Shown here in pieces: positions 1 to 31,822 of a stretch of DNA of 64,000 nt. The stretch is taken from positions 7,313,731 to 7,377,730 of the forward strand of contig OY365817.1 in the NCBI GenBank assembly GCA_959347315.1, in the 5' to 3' direction. How positions within the stretch are numbered: the first letter of the stretch is position 1; every line of letters begins with the position of its first letter. The notes beneath the pieces were generated by a model that was not told the origin of the DNA, did not search any database, and saw only the letters and a program-made list of their open reading frames with translations. This stretch comes from Bimastos eiseni. Lineage: Eukaryota > Annelida > Clitellata > Crassiclitellata > Lumbricidae. The translations under genes and the position numbers were made by a program.

Positions 1-334
1 ACATTTTTTCACAAATAAAGTTATTAAATAAGAAATATATTGTTATACCCTAGAGTGAAATGATACACTATATGAAGGATATGGCTATAGACTCTGCAGT
101 GACTATAGATAGTTCTCGTAGCTGTGCACATGGCAGGTTAACTACGCTTTGCCTACGGATGGTACTCGCTGCCTCAATGGCCAGATTTGCCGCTACTATT
201 CGGTTCGTACCCGGATCCAGCAATTAGTGCATCCAAATACTCAGGATTCGGTATTCGGTGGAAATTGTCTACTCGGTTATGCCCTAGTTTGGAGATGTCA
301 AGTTTTTGGTGTATCGGTTTAGTCGGATTTGGAG

Positions 335-20441
<20,107 letters not shown>

Positions 20442-21200
20442 GCATTGCTTTACGTGTGGAATAGTCTTCGACCTGTCGGTTTAATTTGCTCTGTGATTTG
20501 TGTTTTTTGGACTGAGACTCATGTTGACTATTGCACCAACTTGTGCAGAACTTGGCTGTTGCTTTTACAGACAATAGCCTTTTTACACTAATAATATACT
20601 ACATAATTGCTTAGGCTAGTGTTGTTGTCTTGGATAGTGCCAAGCATTGAATCTGAAGAAATACTGTCATAAAGTTATGAGTAGTAACAGTCAAGTACTT
20701 TTTACAGCATTTTGAAAGCATCATCAAAAAATTTAAAACAGATTTTATTACCATATTATGATCTGGAATGCTGTCTGTATTTATAGATTGCACTATGCAG
20801 TGTAGCAAGATTTTGATAGATACATATGGTACACGGCTAGGAATATGTACGTAGTATATTATTTTAAAAGCACCATCTAATTAGAATTACATCTACTACC
20901 AAAATCTTAAGGTGTTCATTTATCAAGTGTTTACTTGTGGTATTTTAATTAACCAAATTGCACATAATATTCTGTTGTCTGTTCAGTTTTGGCCATTAGT
21001 TTCACACATATGGGACTGTGTTTTGTTAGTTTCAGTGTTTATTTGTTTTTGCAAATTAAACCTAAAGTCACTAAAGATAGCCAAGAGAGTCCATGTTGTT
21101 GTGTAATCAATGACTGCCAAGTTGTTTTGATTGTTTTAATTCTTCTGATTAATTCTGAAGTCTTTTTAAATTAATAATAAATAACTGTTAATTGTAGGCT
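20442..21200 (+). other. SMC1A: Probable SMC1A 3' UTR
   Basis: AT-rich sequence after the stop codon. An AATAAA hexamer at 21176-21181 is the best polyadenylation signal I see, giving a 3' UTR of about 750 nt. Transcript data would settle the end. Confidence 0.4.
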
Positions 21201-21829
21201 CTACTATAATTATATACACAGGTATATCAGTTCACCATATTTTTAATATGGTGAAGCGATTGTCATCGTCACACCGAGGATTATGCCAATCCTCCTCATG
21301 TGACATTTTGCTCTGTTCAAAAGAGTGAAAGTCTCCATTCTGTTCATCTATCGAATGCAATGCTTTCAATGTATTTAGTCTAAGACTTTGTCCTCTGTGT
21401 GTTTATTGCCTTTCACAATTAATCTTCCTATATATTGTGTATGTGTATGTCATGAATTCCTGAATCCTTTGAATCTTGCATGCAACACCTTGGCTTACTT
21501 TACACCTGTGACATCATCACTATGTTGTTGGTCTTTGTTATATATGTTTGTATGGTTGCTATCTATTTATCTAGCACTTGTCTTTAGTTGTTTAATGGCG
21601 CTACAGAAATTAACATCCATATCCGTACAACATACTTGCAAGGCCTTGGTGCGACACTTGTGTTGTTCCTAGTGTAAGATTATTTTGTATGATTTCCTGG
21701 TTTTTCATAAGATTCATTTTCATAAGCTGTTAACTCCATGCACATGAGGTCATTCGTGGCTAAACCTCTCGACGGTTGGTAATTGTACTGCAAAGGAAGA
21801 ACAAAGAAATAGATTCTACTTAGATGATG
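21201..21829. other. Intergenic, no gene seen
   Basis: AT-rich sequence after SMC1A. The only structure is a perfect hairpin near 21233-21253 (CACCATAT / ATATGGTG with a TTTTA loop). Confidence 0.5.
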
Positions 21830-24800
21830 TGGCGTTCTGCCGCCCGAGCGCCTGCCTAGCGCTAGCGGACGGTGTCGACCCCAGCTCGCTGACACGCCTG
21901 GAGTCGCCCGAGTCACTTTCTTACCAAATCTCAATGCTAATTGTTACTCTCTATATCTACCAGGATGTTCACTATCACCAGGCAAGATTAGGGACGGGTT
22001 TCTTCTCCAAGAAAGGTAACACGGCTCGAATTAGTAACGAGGTCTGACTCTGCCTAGTCCGCGGTCGCCGTATGGGCAACGTTCTGAGGATGGCCGTACT
22101 CAAAACAGGGTTCATAATCATACCGGCAGGAGTCTTCCTCGCCTTGCATACCTTCCAAGCTACTAGCCTCGTCTTCCTCTACCTCTACCTGATGTCGTAC
22201 CGTTCAGCATCTTGTGACTCTGAAACTATCGCCATTTAGGGACACCAAACGTTCTCTTAAGTTACGAGGTTCAGACATATTTGAAACAAGTCCATAAGCC
22301 ATTTCGGCCTATACAATTATCGGTAGCTAAATCCAACGTCTTATACTCTTAGACATTACTGTCCCCAACTCTCTAACCTCTGTCGTCCTAGACACACCAG
22401 TCTCACAGCACTTCGTCATATCATGCTAGACACTTAGCTATCACGTCTTCTGCTCAACACGTATCTCTCGATCTATTTCCGTGTATGGCATAAACGGCCG
22501 CACACGTATATTTTATCATGCACAATTGACGGAGTAAGTACCCGTCCTCTGTGTTAGCAGTTACCCACCAACACTGATATAATCTGCTTCGATAGAAATG
22601 ACACTGGCATGGTATTCACGGACTCTGATAGTGAAGGTCTTCTGTCTATAACCTTCGCTATCTGCACACAGATCTTCGATCCGACCTACGCACGAGGGGG
22701 CCCGACCTCGCACTTCAGTCAGTTCTCAGAACTGTGTGTGACGACAAGCAACCATGTATTCACCTGGGTACCCGATTACCCAAACGTACTCGTATCGATC
22801 ACTTCGATCAGACACGCAAGTAGATACATTTTGGGAAAACGGGAGGAGTATCTATGACCAACGTAGGTAGCCAACAGTAATATTTACGCATCGATCAATT
22901 CTTGGTCTGCTTACTATCTTTACCTTGGGTTTCCGACTGCCCAGACTTTCACGTCGGCCTCTTGGCCCATTTCCGTGTCTGGCATACCGGCCCCACACGC
23001 ATAAGTTATCATGCACACGATTGACCGTCCTCTGCGTTGGCAGTTGTCCGCCAACACCGTAATATATTCTGATACTCGGAAAACCGGGAGGAGTAACTAT
23101 GACCAACGTAGGTAACGAACAAGAGTATCTATCGAACGACTATAAAGCCATCAAGAAGAGTTACTTGACTAGTAACCTGAAGGTATCAATCGGCACCAGT
23201 GTTTTCTCTTGTTTGTCACGTGCTCTTCTAACGTGTTCACCCTCCACGTGTAATTCCAGCGGGTCCTTCGGGAATTTCCCCGATATTTCTATCGAGCGTA
23301 TTCAATGGGGAACTTTCCCCGTATGTGCCAACGCTCCACCGGCAGCTCTCTCGGTTTGTACGGCTGCTACTGCGGGAATCTACTCGGCTTGTATTTCTTG
23401 CGGCCACCCGAATTTTCATGTCTCCGACAACCTGCTGGTATTCGTGAGGAGTAACTATGACCGAACTAGGTAGCCAACAAGTATCTTTCTCGGCCTGCTT
23501 GCATCTGTCATATACTTTAGTATCCGATCACACAGACTCTCACATGTCTGTAACTTCCTTGGACTGCACTTTTTCCTCTCATCGTAGGATCATCTAGATA
23601 CTCGTCACCTAGAGCTCTGACCAACGGTAATGCACCAACTCTCGTTTCTCAGACTCGATTCTCTCACAGGCACCTGAGGTAAGTGTCACCACGTTACCTC
23701 TATGTTTCACACAGACCTGTATTATTATAATCACTTTCTCTGAAGCAATTGTACTCTGTCTCTTATACACTGGAACGAACCACTGGCAAATCTTTCGAGG
23801 AAGTCCTCGAAAGAAGATTATGTAGTTAGATCTACAAGAAGAAATTAGTAGACGCCTCGCGGGGAAACCGCGAGCCAAGATATTGCAACAAGACACACAA
23901 GTGAATAGATTTCTGGAAAACGAGAGGAGTAAATGTGACCGACCTAAGTAGCCAACAAGAAGATTTGCCGAAAGATCGCAAGACAATAAAGAAGACATAC
24001 TGCGGGGACACCGCAAGTACAGATATTACGTTTAGTAACTCAAGTAAAGATACGCGGGGAAACGGCGACCTAAGACATTGCGATCAGACACGCAAATCAA
24101 CAGATTGCTGGTAAACGGGAGGAGCAAGTATGACCACCGTTAGGTAGCCAAGCATAGATATTTACGGAAAACCGTAAATAGAAAGAATATGCGGAGACGC
24201 CCGCAATTGATCAGGTTTTCGGCGCCAAAGGGAACTTTCCCTGTATCTAACGCAACAATGGGGTCACCCTCCCCGTATTTATCGAATGTATATGTTTTCC
24301 AGTATTTGTCAACGGCTTCTCCGGTAGCTCTCAGTCTGTTTCCAACGGCTTCACGGGGCCGCCCTCCCCGTCTTTTAACCAACGTGTACACTGGGGAATT
24401 CTTCCCGTAAATTGTCTCAACAGTCGCCATAATCTGTCTCGATGTAGCGTTCGGTTGCTCGGGGCTTTACCCGATCTCTATTTCTGACGGCCACCGACGG
24501 GGTCACGTATCCGACAACCTGCTGGTATTCGCGAGGAGTAACTATGACCGATCTAGGTAGCCAACCAGAATATTTCTCGGCCACCAGAACTCCCACGGTC
24601 TGCACGGTCGGGGATTTTTCCCAGTCTATCTCTCTGTCGGCCGCCGAGGCCTCTCTCGATATATGCGTCGGTCCCTTCTGGGACTCACTCAGTCTGTATC
24701 ACTCACGGCCACCAACGGGGTCACCATCTTCCCCGTATTTCCGAACAGAATTGTCATTTATTCATTTATTTCTCACGATCGGACTTTCTCTGTCAGCCTG

Positions 24801-24905
24801 TTGACTCTTACGATCAGGGCACGGTCCGTCTTGCGATCGACGGCAGAGGGGCCCACCCCACCAGATCAGCGAAAAGCAGCACCAGCCTGACCGCGAGAGC
24901 GGCTG
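21830..24905. repeat. Hairpin-rich repeat island of unknown nature
   Basis: A 3-kb block unlike its neighbours: higher GC, few AT runs, and a string of short perfect stem-loops. Examples: CTTTCGAGG/CCTCGAAAG (23792-23813), CTCGCGG/CCGCGAG (23856-23874), ATTTACGG/CCGTAAAT (about 24160-24179), ACGGGG/CCCCGT (24353-24371), GTCCC/GGGAC (about 24672). A module with GGAGGAG, ATGACC and TAGGTAGCCAAC recurs six times, and a ~110-bp segment at 22477-22594 recurs at 22971-23077. No ORF looks like a real gene. Confidence 0.8.
22477..23077 (+). repeat. Diverged direct repeat inside the hairpin island
   Basis: 22477-22594 and 22971-23077 share ATTTCCGTGT(A/C)TGGCATA, GGCC(G/C)CACACG, TTATCATGCACA, CCGTCCTCTG(T/C)GTT and CCAACAC. 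Each copy is followed downstream by a GGAGGAG-ATGACC module (22854 and 23099). The repeat unit is about 490 bp, then 245 bp, so it is not a simple satellite. Confidence 0.7.
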
Positions 24906-25748
24906 TCACTAGAGGTCGTATTTATATGGCAACACTCAACGATCCCTGGAGCGGTACGAGAACCACTCTACGTATGAAGCAGTACGAACCACTGCTTCAC
25001 ATATATAGCGATGCATCGCATGTCAGGCTATACCCAAGCCAATTCATGCGTCTGCAAGCTATGCACTCAATTAAAAACCGCCGATCGGTCTTCCTTCCTA
25101 TGCGCAACACTGTAAAAAATAGACGTAAAATAACACTATGGCGAGCCTATTATTTAAATAAATCATTCATTCAAGCCTTGTGGCCTGTCCGCCACATCTC
25201 ACAACCTGCCTGAGATGTACAAATTTCGAAACATGTCCATAGCCATCACATAAGTTTCCAATGTAGTTTCTCACCACGTAACCCTGGAACAGAAAACAGT
25301 AATTGCACTTAGGCCTATTGTAGGGGAGAAGAAAGAGAGAAATAATAGATCGGGATGGCTGGATGGTGAAAATTTCGCAAAGGTACTTATATTCTGGATT
25401 AGACCATTGTGTCAGTTGTAGGTTTAATAGTGATAGAACTTTAAGGTGCGGGGGATTTTCAGCCAATGGAGTGATTTGTAAAAACTGATTTAAGCTTTGC
25501 AGGGGATCGCGTGACGCCGTGAGCAGCAGAAGGCAACGCAATTTGAAGCACTTAAATTGATTTTCAATGCTACATTATTTAGCCATTGAATCCAGCATAT
25601 AGAACAGAATTGGTAACAAAAATGTTCTCCCAATTTCTCAGCTCACGTGAATATTTTCAGAAAGGCGGGTTTAATTTAAAAGTCATACGAAAGCGGGACG
25701 AAATTCAATATGGATATCAAGTCCGTTTGTTATGCATCAATAGCTTAG
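24906..25748. other. Intergenic, no gene seen
   Basis: Normal-composition sequence between the hairpin island and a MITE. 25217-25245 faintly resembles 22274-22302 in the island (AAACA-GTCCATA-GCCAT). Short ORFs here match nothing I know. Confidence 0.45.
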
Positions 25749-26237
25749 GGGCCGTCCATAAAGTACGTACGCTCAGAGGGGGAGGGGGGTCCAGGAAAAG
25801 CGTATGTTTGCGTATGGGGAGGGAGGTCGCTCAAAAGGAGTACGTACGCAGAGATAGAAAATTATGATGTGAAATATAGCGTTTCATTAAATGAAATATT
25901 AATCTCTCAGGTAGGCAAATCTGCAAAATTTAAAATAAGCAACATCTAAAAACTGAATTTCGATCCGATCAGGTATATCCACCTTCATGTTAACAGTCTG
26001 GGAAGGGTGCGTCCATAAATAGTACGTACGTAGAAAACTACTTGATATGTGTTTTATAGACGGCTACATGGCTACCATTTGTGAACTATAGCACTATAGC
26101 GGGTGAAGCAAGTCGGGGGGGGGTTGCAAAAGCGTACGTACTTTCGGGGGGGGGGTGTCAAACGTACACCTTGCAACAGGGGGGAGGGGGGGTTCAAAAA
26201 GTCAAGTTTTCGGCGTACGTACTTTATGGACGGCCCC
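25749..26237. mobile_element. MITE with GGGGCCGTCCATAAAGTACG termini
   Basis: Left end GGGGCCGTCCATAAAGTACG and right end its reverse complement, each with G-rich subterminal tracts. TTAA follows the right end and TTAG precedes the left, suggesting a piggyBac-like TTAA target. A partial copy of the same end lies inside at about 26010 (GCGTCCATAAATAGTACG). No ORF. Confidence 0.7.
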
Positions 26238-27479
26238 TTAAGGATTGTCGATGGCTTGAAGTCATAGCAAATCAAAGTCAAATTAAATCAAGTCATAGCA
26301 AATGACACGACAAATTGTCTACATTTAACTTCCGAAATTTGAACAATTTTAGATTCGATATTAAAACAACCACCATTTCCAATCGCATCTTCTGAAGGTA
26401 TATTAGTTACAGACTATGTGACGACTAACATGCAAATAGGGTACAAGTTAGGAGCACCAAAAACGAATGGAGCTGCCGCGGGAAATGGCGGACTCGCTTC
26501 CTATATAGGTCTGGTATAGGCCTATTTAGTGTTGCTTTCGTTAATGAAAACGAAAATGGCAATTAACGAAAAGTGAGTATTTTCGTTGACTAAAACGAGA
26601 ACACGGAGACAACTAAAACTAAATTTGTGGCAATCAAAATTGAAAGGAACCAAAAAAGATGCAACGAAAACTAAAACGATATTTAGCCGGAATAAAAAAA
26701 ATTTTCTGCTTGCAAATTTTGCTAACTTAAGGACCTATTCATTATTTCCATGATTCGTACATGATTCTGCAAACGATGTGACGTTATGTCATACCATATA
26801 TCTTCTAGTGATTGTTCATCTATGCTAAGACACGAGGATTTTGATACTATACTTCTGGGGCGGTATTCACAGGACAGCAGTGGCATAGGCAGGATTTCCC
26901 CAGGGGGGGTTAGTGTGGTCACTTTTGGGATAGTCATTTTCCACACTATATCTACAATAAATTAGGGGGCTCAATGAGCCAGGATTTTTTTAATTTTAGC
27001 CATTTTTTTGCAAGTGTTTTGTGATATTACAAAATATAAATACTTTTTTTATTAAAATCGGCCAAGGCACATAGCTTTTTTTATAACAATGGGGAAAAAA
27101 TTACAAACATATACTCAAGCTTTAAATTAGATATGATTATAAAATTGCCCTGCCTATGCAAGTCAGTCTCAGATTTTCTTTTCTTAACATCTTACTAGGC
27201 TAATACACTTCTTCTGATTATCAGTAGAAGTTAAGTTTTCTTGTCATTAGGGCCTATCTTACTTATTCATTCCTTAATCATAATGAATATCGGTCTTAAC
27301 TTGCTTGGCTTCACAGAACGAAATCTAATCTTCGCTTCCTTAGTAATTCATTGATTATTTCCTCGGTTGTTGGGGTAATTTCACGGTGAACATAAACTAG
27401 TGTTTAGCCTCATAGCCTACACACGGCAGTGAAATCGAAGTTCAAATATAATATTAATGCCATTTTCAGCGTTACGTAA
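26238..27479. other. Intergenic with a possible hAT-like fragment
   Basis: 26530-26690 has repeated GAAAACGAAAA/CGTTAA motifs typical of hAT-type MITE ends, but no pair of termini was found. The rest is AT-rich with nothing recognisable. Confidence 0.35.
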
Positions 27480-27752
27480 TTATGCAATGACCCCACAGGA
27501 TAGGCCTATCCGAGGCAGCCACATTAACTGGGTCAAATAGCGGACCCGCCGTGTGCCATGCTCATGACATGCCAGCGCAAGAGTAGGTGCGTTATCATAA
27601 AAATGGCAAGAATGACAATTAACAAATTGCAGTTTTAATTCATTCAGCAAGGAAACTGCATCATCAGCCGCGTACTGACAATGGATCTGACGGAGTTTCC
27701 TGAACCGGAAAGACCACCGAGTCCTTTGACGATGTTCACATCCTATAGACAC
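27480..27752 (-). pseudogene. Possible hAT/ZMYM-type transposase fragment
   Basis: An open frame reads RQRTRWSFRFRKLRQIHCQY then LLNELK. This resembles the TRWxxRxxAL...Y motif in hAT and ZMYM6-like transposases. It is isolated, with no upstream or downstream homology seen. Weak call. Confidence 0.35.
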
Positions 27753-27867
27753 TGATCGAAGAACAGCTACTGTTGCTGCTGCTCTCTGTCGTCTTCATGC
27801 GCAACTAAAATAATTGTTCATTAGTCGTCATTGTATCATCTTCTGTATTGGTCATAGCAGTTCTTAA

Positions 27868-28010
27868 GGGGCCGTCCACATATTACGTACACAGCGAGGG
27901 GAGGGGGGTTCAAATTTAGGCGATTTTGCGTAGGGGTGAGTATGGTGGGGGGAGGGGTCCCGAAAATATGTACGGACGCAAATATAATTGTCTAATTATG
28001 ACGTCCACAA
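27868..28010. mobile_element. Left end of a second GGGGCCGTCC MITE
   Basis: TTAAGGGGCCGTCCACATAT then ACGTAC and a long G-rich tract, the same terminus type as 25749. A degenerate right end with GTACGTAATATATGGATG is at 30390-30426, so the element may have been split by later insertions. Confidence 0.5.
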
Positions 28011-28506
28011 TACAGAATACGAAGATCAAAACTGTAACCCAATCACAGACTACATGTATATTCCTGCTTAATCAATTTTATGTAGCATTAAAACTGTCAA
28101 ATGCAAGTGTTGTTAGTGTTTTATTTCTTCATAACAGTTAACAAACTTAGGCTGTTAAATATGATGCTTAACAAAAATAAATAGCCTGTGGTAAAATCAA
28201 TGTCTTACAGATGTTTTTAGCTTTTTGACCTTTGCAATGGGGGGTGGAGGTAGAGCTCAAATGCTCAAATGTACGCTTGGTGGCATGGTCATAGGCGCCA
28301 ACTTTTAATTTATCCACAAAATTTACAATGTGCCTTGCGCGTCACAGCGAGGTTTGATGCGCGAGTGACGCAATGCGTGTATAATTACATCATTAGGCCT
28401 ACAGGCTACAACTCACAAAATGTTGAACTGACAAGACTATTAGTAGTAGCGCGCTGTTTGCCTAAGTTAAGTTAATAAGCCAAAAAGTTATTAAAATTGT
28501 GACAAG

Positions 28507-28792
28507 CAGAGGTGTAACAAAGTCTTAAAAAGTGGGGGGTATAATTTTAAAAATATTACGTTCCCCCCCACCACTTTTTGAACTTGGTCCCCCTGAAATT
28601 TGAAAAATGGGGGCACAAATAATCTTAACAAAAGTCATCTTAAAAAGCCATTGGAGAAACATAAGAAAGAACCGATTTGGGGGGCCACGGGGGCACTGAG
28701 CACTAAAACGGGGGGGGGGGCTTTGCCCCTCCCCCCCCAGTTTTGAAACTGGGAGGGGGCAGTGTCCCCTGCCCCCGCTTGTTACACCCATG
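28507..28792. mobile_element. hAT-type MITE (286 bp)
   Basis: Starts CAGAGGTGTAACAA and ends TTGTTACACCCATG. The flanks GTGACAAG (28499-28506) and GGGACAGG (28793-28800) are a decayed 8-bp TSD. Poly-G/poly-C subterminal arms. A relative in opposite orientation is at 63441-63731. Confidence 0.65.
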
Positions 28793-28939
28793 GGGACAGG
28801 TGATAACGATAGATTTGTCCGACGGAATCTGACTCTTTTATGGCAGATGTATTTCTGTGCACGGAGCAACTGTTCGCTTGACAACAAAATTTACCAAAAC
28901 GACTTTTGGCTAAGGCGTGACTCTGGGAATTTTCGCCCT

Positions 28940-29240
28940 TTGCTAATAAAAGCAATGCAACTATCGCTTATATCGCGCCTTAATAAAAACAGAGTCTTAC
29001 TTAAAGGCGCGTTACAGAAACAGTTCATCAATCATAGTAAACAGAAATAAGTTTTGAGACTAGACTTGAAGACATCCATCGAGGAAGCTCTGCGCACTGC
29101 CTCTGGTAGGGTGTTCCATTCAGCTGGCCCAGCTATTTTAGACATTCTGCTGCCAAACTACAGGTACAATCTTTTAATAACAAAGTCTCCATCGAAGCAG
29201 AACGCAGGCCTCTCCTTGGTCCAATGGTAGCGCACGGTGT
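28940..29240. repeat. Unclassified dispersed repeat
   Basis: Contains ATCGCGCCTTAATAAAAACA, AAAGGCGCGTTACAGAAACA and GTGTTCCATTCAGCTGGCCC, a layout shared in part with 15640-15860. No coding. Confidence 0.4.
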
Positions 29241-29269
29241 GACCAGGGCGGACAAACCGGTCTTGCTGT

Positions 29270-29620
29270 CACCAAAATTCCCAAACACCACCATCTCACA
29301 TCAGTCCTCAAATCACTTCACAGGCTAAGAATACCTAATCTAATTGAATACAAAGTTATAAATAATCACTCACCTACAACACACTCCAATCCTCACAGCC
29401 CACATGTCTCCGTCAGTTGTTCACGATTCAAACACATCGTTCAACCCGTTCCTCTTCCAGCCTCGCGCTGTTCCGCCCTACCGTCACCTCATCACTCCAT
29501 AACCACTGCTGTCCCGCTTCTTTGTAACAATGCTGCTACCAATATTAAGACAAACCCACCCTACGAACTTAACAAAGCCAATCACCTCTTGCTATCTCCC
29601 CACACTACAGGTACAAAAAC
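29270..29620 (+). pseudogene. Degenerate LINE RT C-terminal fragment
   Basis: A frame reads RIPNLIEYKVINNHSPTTHS, then SCSRFKHIVQPVP, PLPASRCSALPSPHHSITTA and VPLLCNN. Spacing and sense resemble the region after RT in CR1/L2-like LINEs. Stops and shifts abound. Confidence 0.4.
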
Positions 29621-31529
29621 TGAAAAACTGTTCTTTCACAAATCCTATCCTGATTCCCATCTCACCTCTTAGCACCATGCATGGGTCGTGCTTTGTCTTA
29701 CTGTGATTAGGGGGCCAATGACCATGGCGCAGCCCACTTGGTGTGCTGCATGACAAGATTACTCTTTCTGTTGGTTCCTTCAACTACACACCTCCTTCGC
29801 CCTTCTTACATCCAACACAACTTTCTCACAGCACAGCCCATCACCGAATTCTCAGCAATGGACCATATCGACATAATGTCTCTCTCCCTCTGCGTCTTCA
29901 TCGTGTCCTTCTGCCTCTCAGTCTATGTCACTGCAGTGTACGTCCTATCCTAGCTGTCGACCCTTGTGCAGATCAGATTGCACGGCGTGTCTAATTAATT
30001 ATAGCCCATAACGAACCATTAACACTGCCATTAGTAATGCGGTAGCAAAACGGTTAGCTGTGAGACAGTGATGACAGTGCGCAGCTTTAGCTGGTATTAA
30101 CAGCATCATCCTGAACTAACACAAACGAAACACTTGTACAGACCCTGTCCGAGCCGTACTCACTTGACCCTGTATCTCAGAGTCACGTGACTCTTGACTC
30201 TCTGATAGTCTAGCACAGTTTGAATTATTATACAAAACATACCGGGGCTGTTAATGCAATCTGCTCTTGCCGTGGTATCTCCCAAGTACAGGAGCAAAAA
30301 TCCCGTTGCCTCTGTGGAGTCGGCGCCAATGCGCATGGGGAGGGGAGGGGAATGTGCGCGGTGCAACAGAGGGAAGGGGTCCGTAAATCCTATTTTTTGG
30401 TGTACGTAATATATGGATGAGCCCTAACTAGCATTGAACCGGATGTACTGAACACTTATCTAAACAATTAAGTGAAAACTGTTCTTTTGGTCTGAAGAAA
30501 TAAAGAAAGGCTCACAAAAGAAAAGCGCTCTGGCAATAGGCCTAATGAAAATAGTTACAAAACGTTCTATGCGAATTTCTAGGTGATCATTACTATTTTC
30601 AGCACACGAGTTACTTTAAATTCCCATATTTTGACATTTTTAGTTTCGAATTGCACAATAATTATCCGACATTCGATACAATAGCAACCGCAATTTGCAT
30701 CATCTGAGAGCTCTGCTAATTCTAATATGCAAATCAGGCACGTTATTATAATTTAAGGACAATCCCAGGCAAAGTTTGGTCTTATTTAGCCTTGTTCCTT
30801 AAGTTAAGATCTTTGTTGGCCATATATATATTAATTGAGAACTGCATCTGTCGCTCTTTGTGTTAGGATCACGGAGCATTCAATCCATCGGATTGGTAAA
30901 ATTATTTATGTGACTTCACAAAATATAGATACACTCTGGCAATTGGCTACTTACTTATGGACTATAGGGCCCACTCCTACACAAAATCACTATCATACGA
31001 ACTGCTTAGACTCTCGCCAGAATAACGATATCCATCTACCATCCATCTACCATCAATCTACCATCCATCTACCATCCTGATCCATCCTACTATAACTCTT
31101 CTCAACTCACTAATTGCTATATTTGCACACAAGTTTTCAACTATAGAAACTGAAAGGGCTCGTGTTCCACGAATATACCATGATTTCTCCGCTTCACCTT
31201 ACCTATCGCTCACTCAATTATATTTACACAAGATGAAGACGAGTGAACCCAGGACACTGCAGAAGAGTGGCAGGGGTTGTGAACAGTGGTTGCAGGCTTT
31301 AACAGAAAATGATCTGGAAGAGAGGCAGGACAGGAACTGCACGACGGAGATGTCAAGGAGACAGAGGCAGGAGACATGCTGACTGGCTGCCGGCAGAGAA
31401 CAGCTTGTTGTACAGAGCAGCAAGCAGGGTCATTGTGGAGTCGATGTTAGTGAATCTATAGATTGCAATATTCTATTAACACGAGTTAAACCGTAAAATA
31501 TGTCTACTTTTTTAAGCATTTATTAAACC
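29621..31529. other. Intergenic, little recognisable
   Basis: 30390-30426 looks like the right end of a TACGTA MITE. 31021-31082 is a small CATCTACC repeat. An ORF-like stretch at 31225-31383 (LEERQDRNCTTE) is unidentified. Otherwise nothing. Confidence 0.4.
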
Positions 31530-31818
31530 ACTCCTCAAAAAACATCCCTAGACAAGAATCTCTTTACCAACAATCGTTCAATTTCAAATCTCTCTTTAAT
31601 ATCCAAACTCTCGGAACGAGTTGTCCTCTCTCACCTCAGCGGCTTCCTAGCCTCAAACAATCTGTTCAACTAAAATCAATCTGCATACACCAAATATCAC
31701 TACTGAAACACTCATCCTCACCTCACTATACAACAAACTTGTCATGGTGATAGGTCGTCATCAAGTATCTTGCTTATGTCTCTTAAACATTTATTCCGCC
31801 TTTGATAACATAGATCAG
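31530..31818 (+). pseudogene. Degenerate LINE reverse transcriptase fragment
   Basis: Reads NRSISNLSLISKLSERVV, LSHLSGFLASNNLFN, a stop, QSAYTKYHYTETLIL and YSAFDNID. This is the RT fingers block (YRPISNLS...LEKV...QSAYRxxHSTET...SAAFDxID) of CR1/L2-type LINEs. It ends where a hAT-like terminus begins at 31823. Confidence 0.75.
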
Positions 31819-31822
31819 CGAT

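Noticed and set aside
23792..24205. CRISPR array (GCGGGGAAACCGCG-like hairpin repeats)
   Set aside because: Spacing and repeat length vary, stems change sequence, and no cas genes exist. Treated as an unknown hairpin island.
23099..24804. Short ORFs after GGAGGAG as real bacterial-type genes
   Set aside because: They are short, overlap hairpins, differ in frame between copies and match no protein I know.
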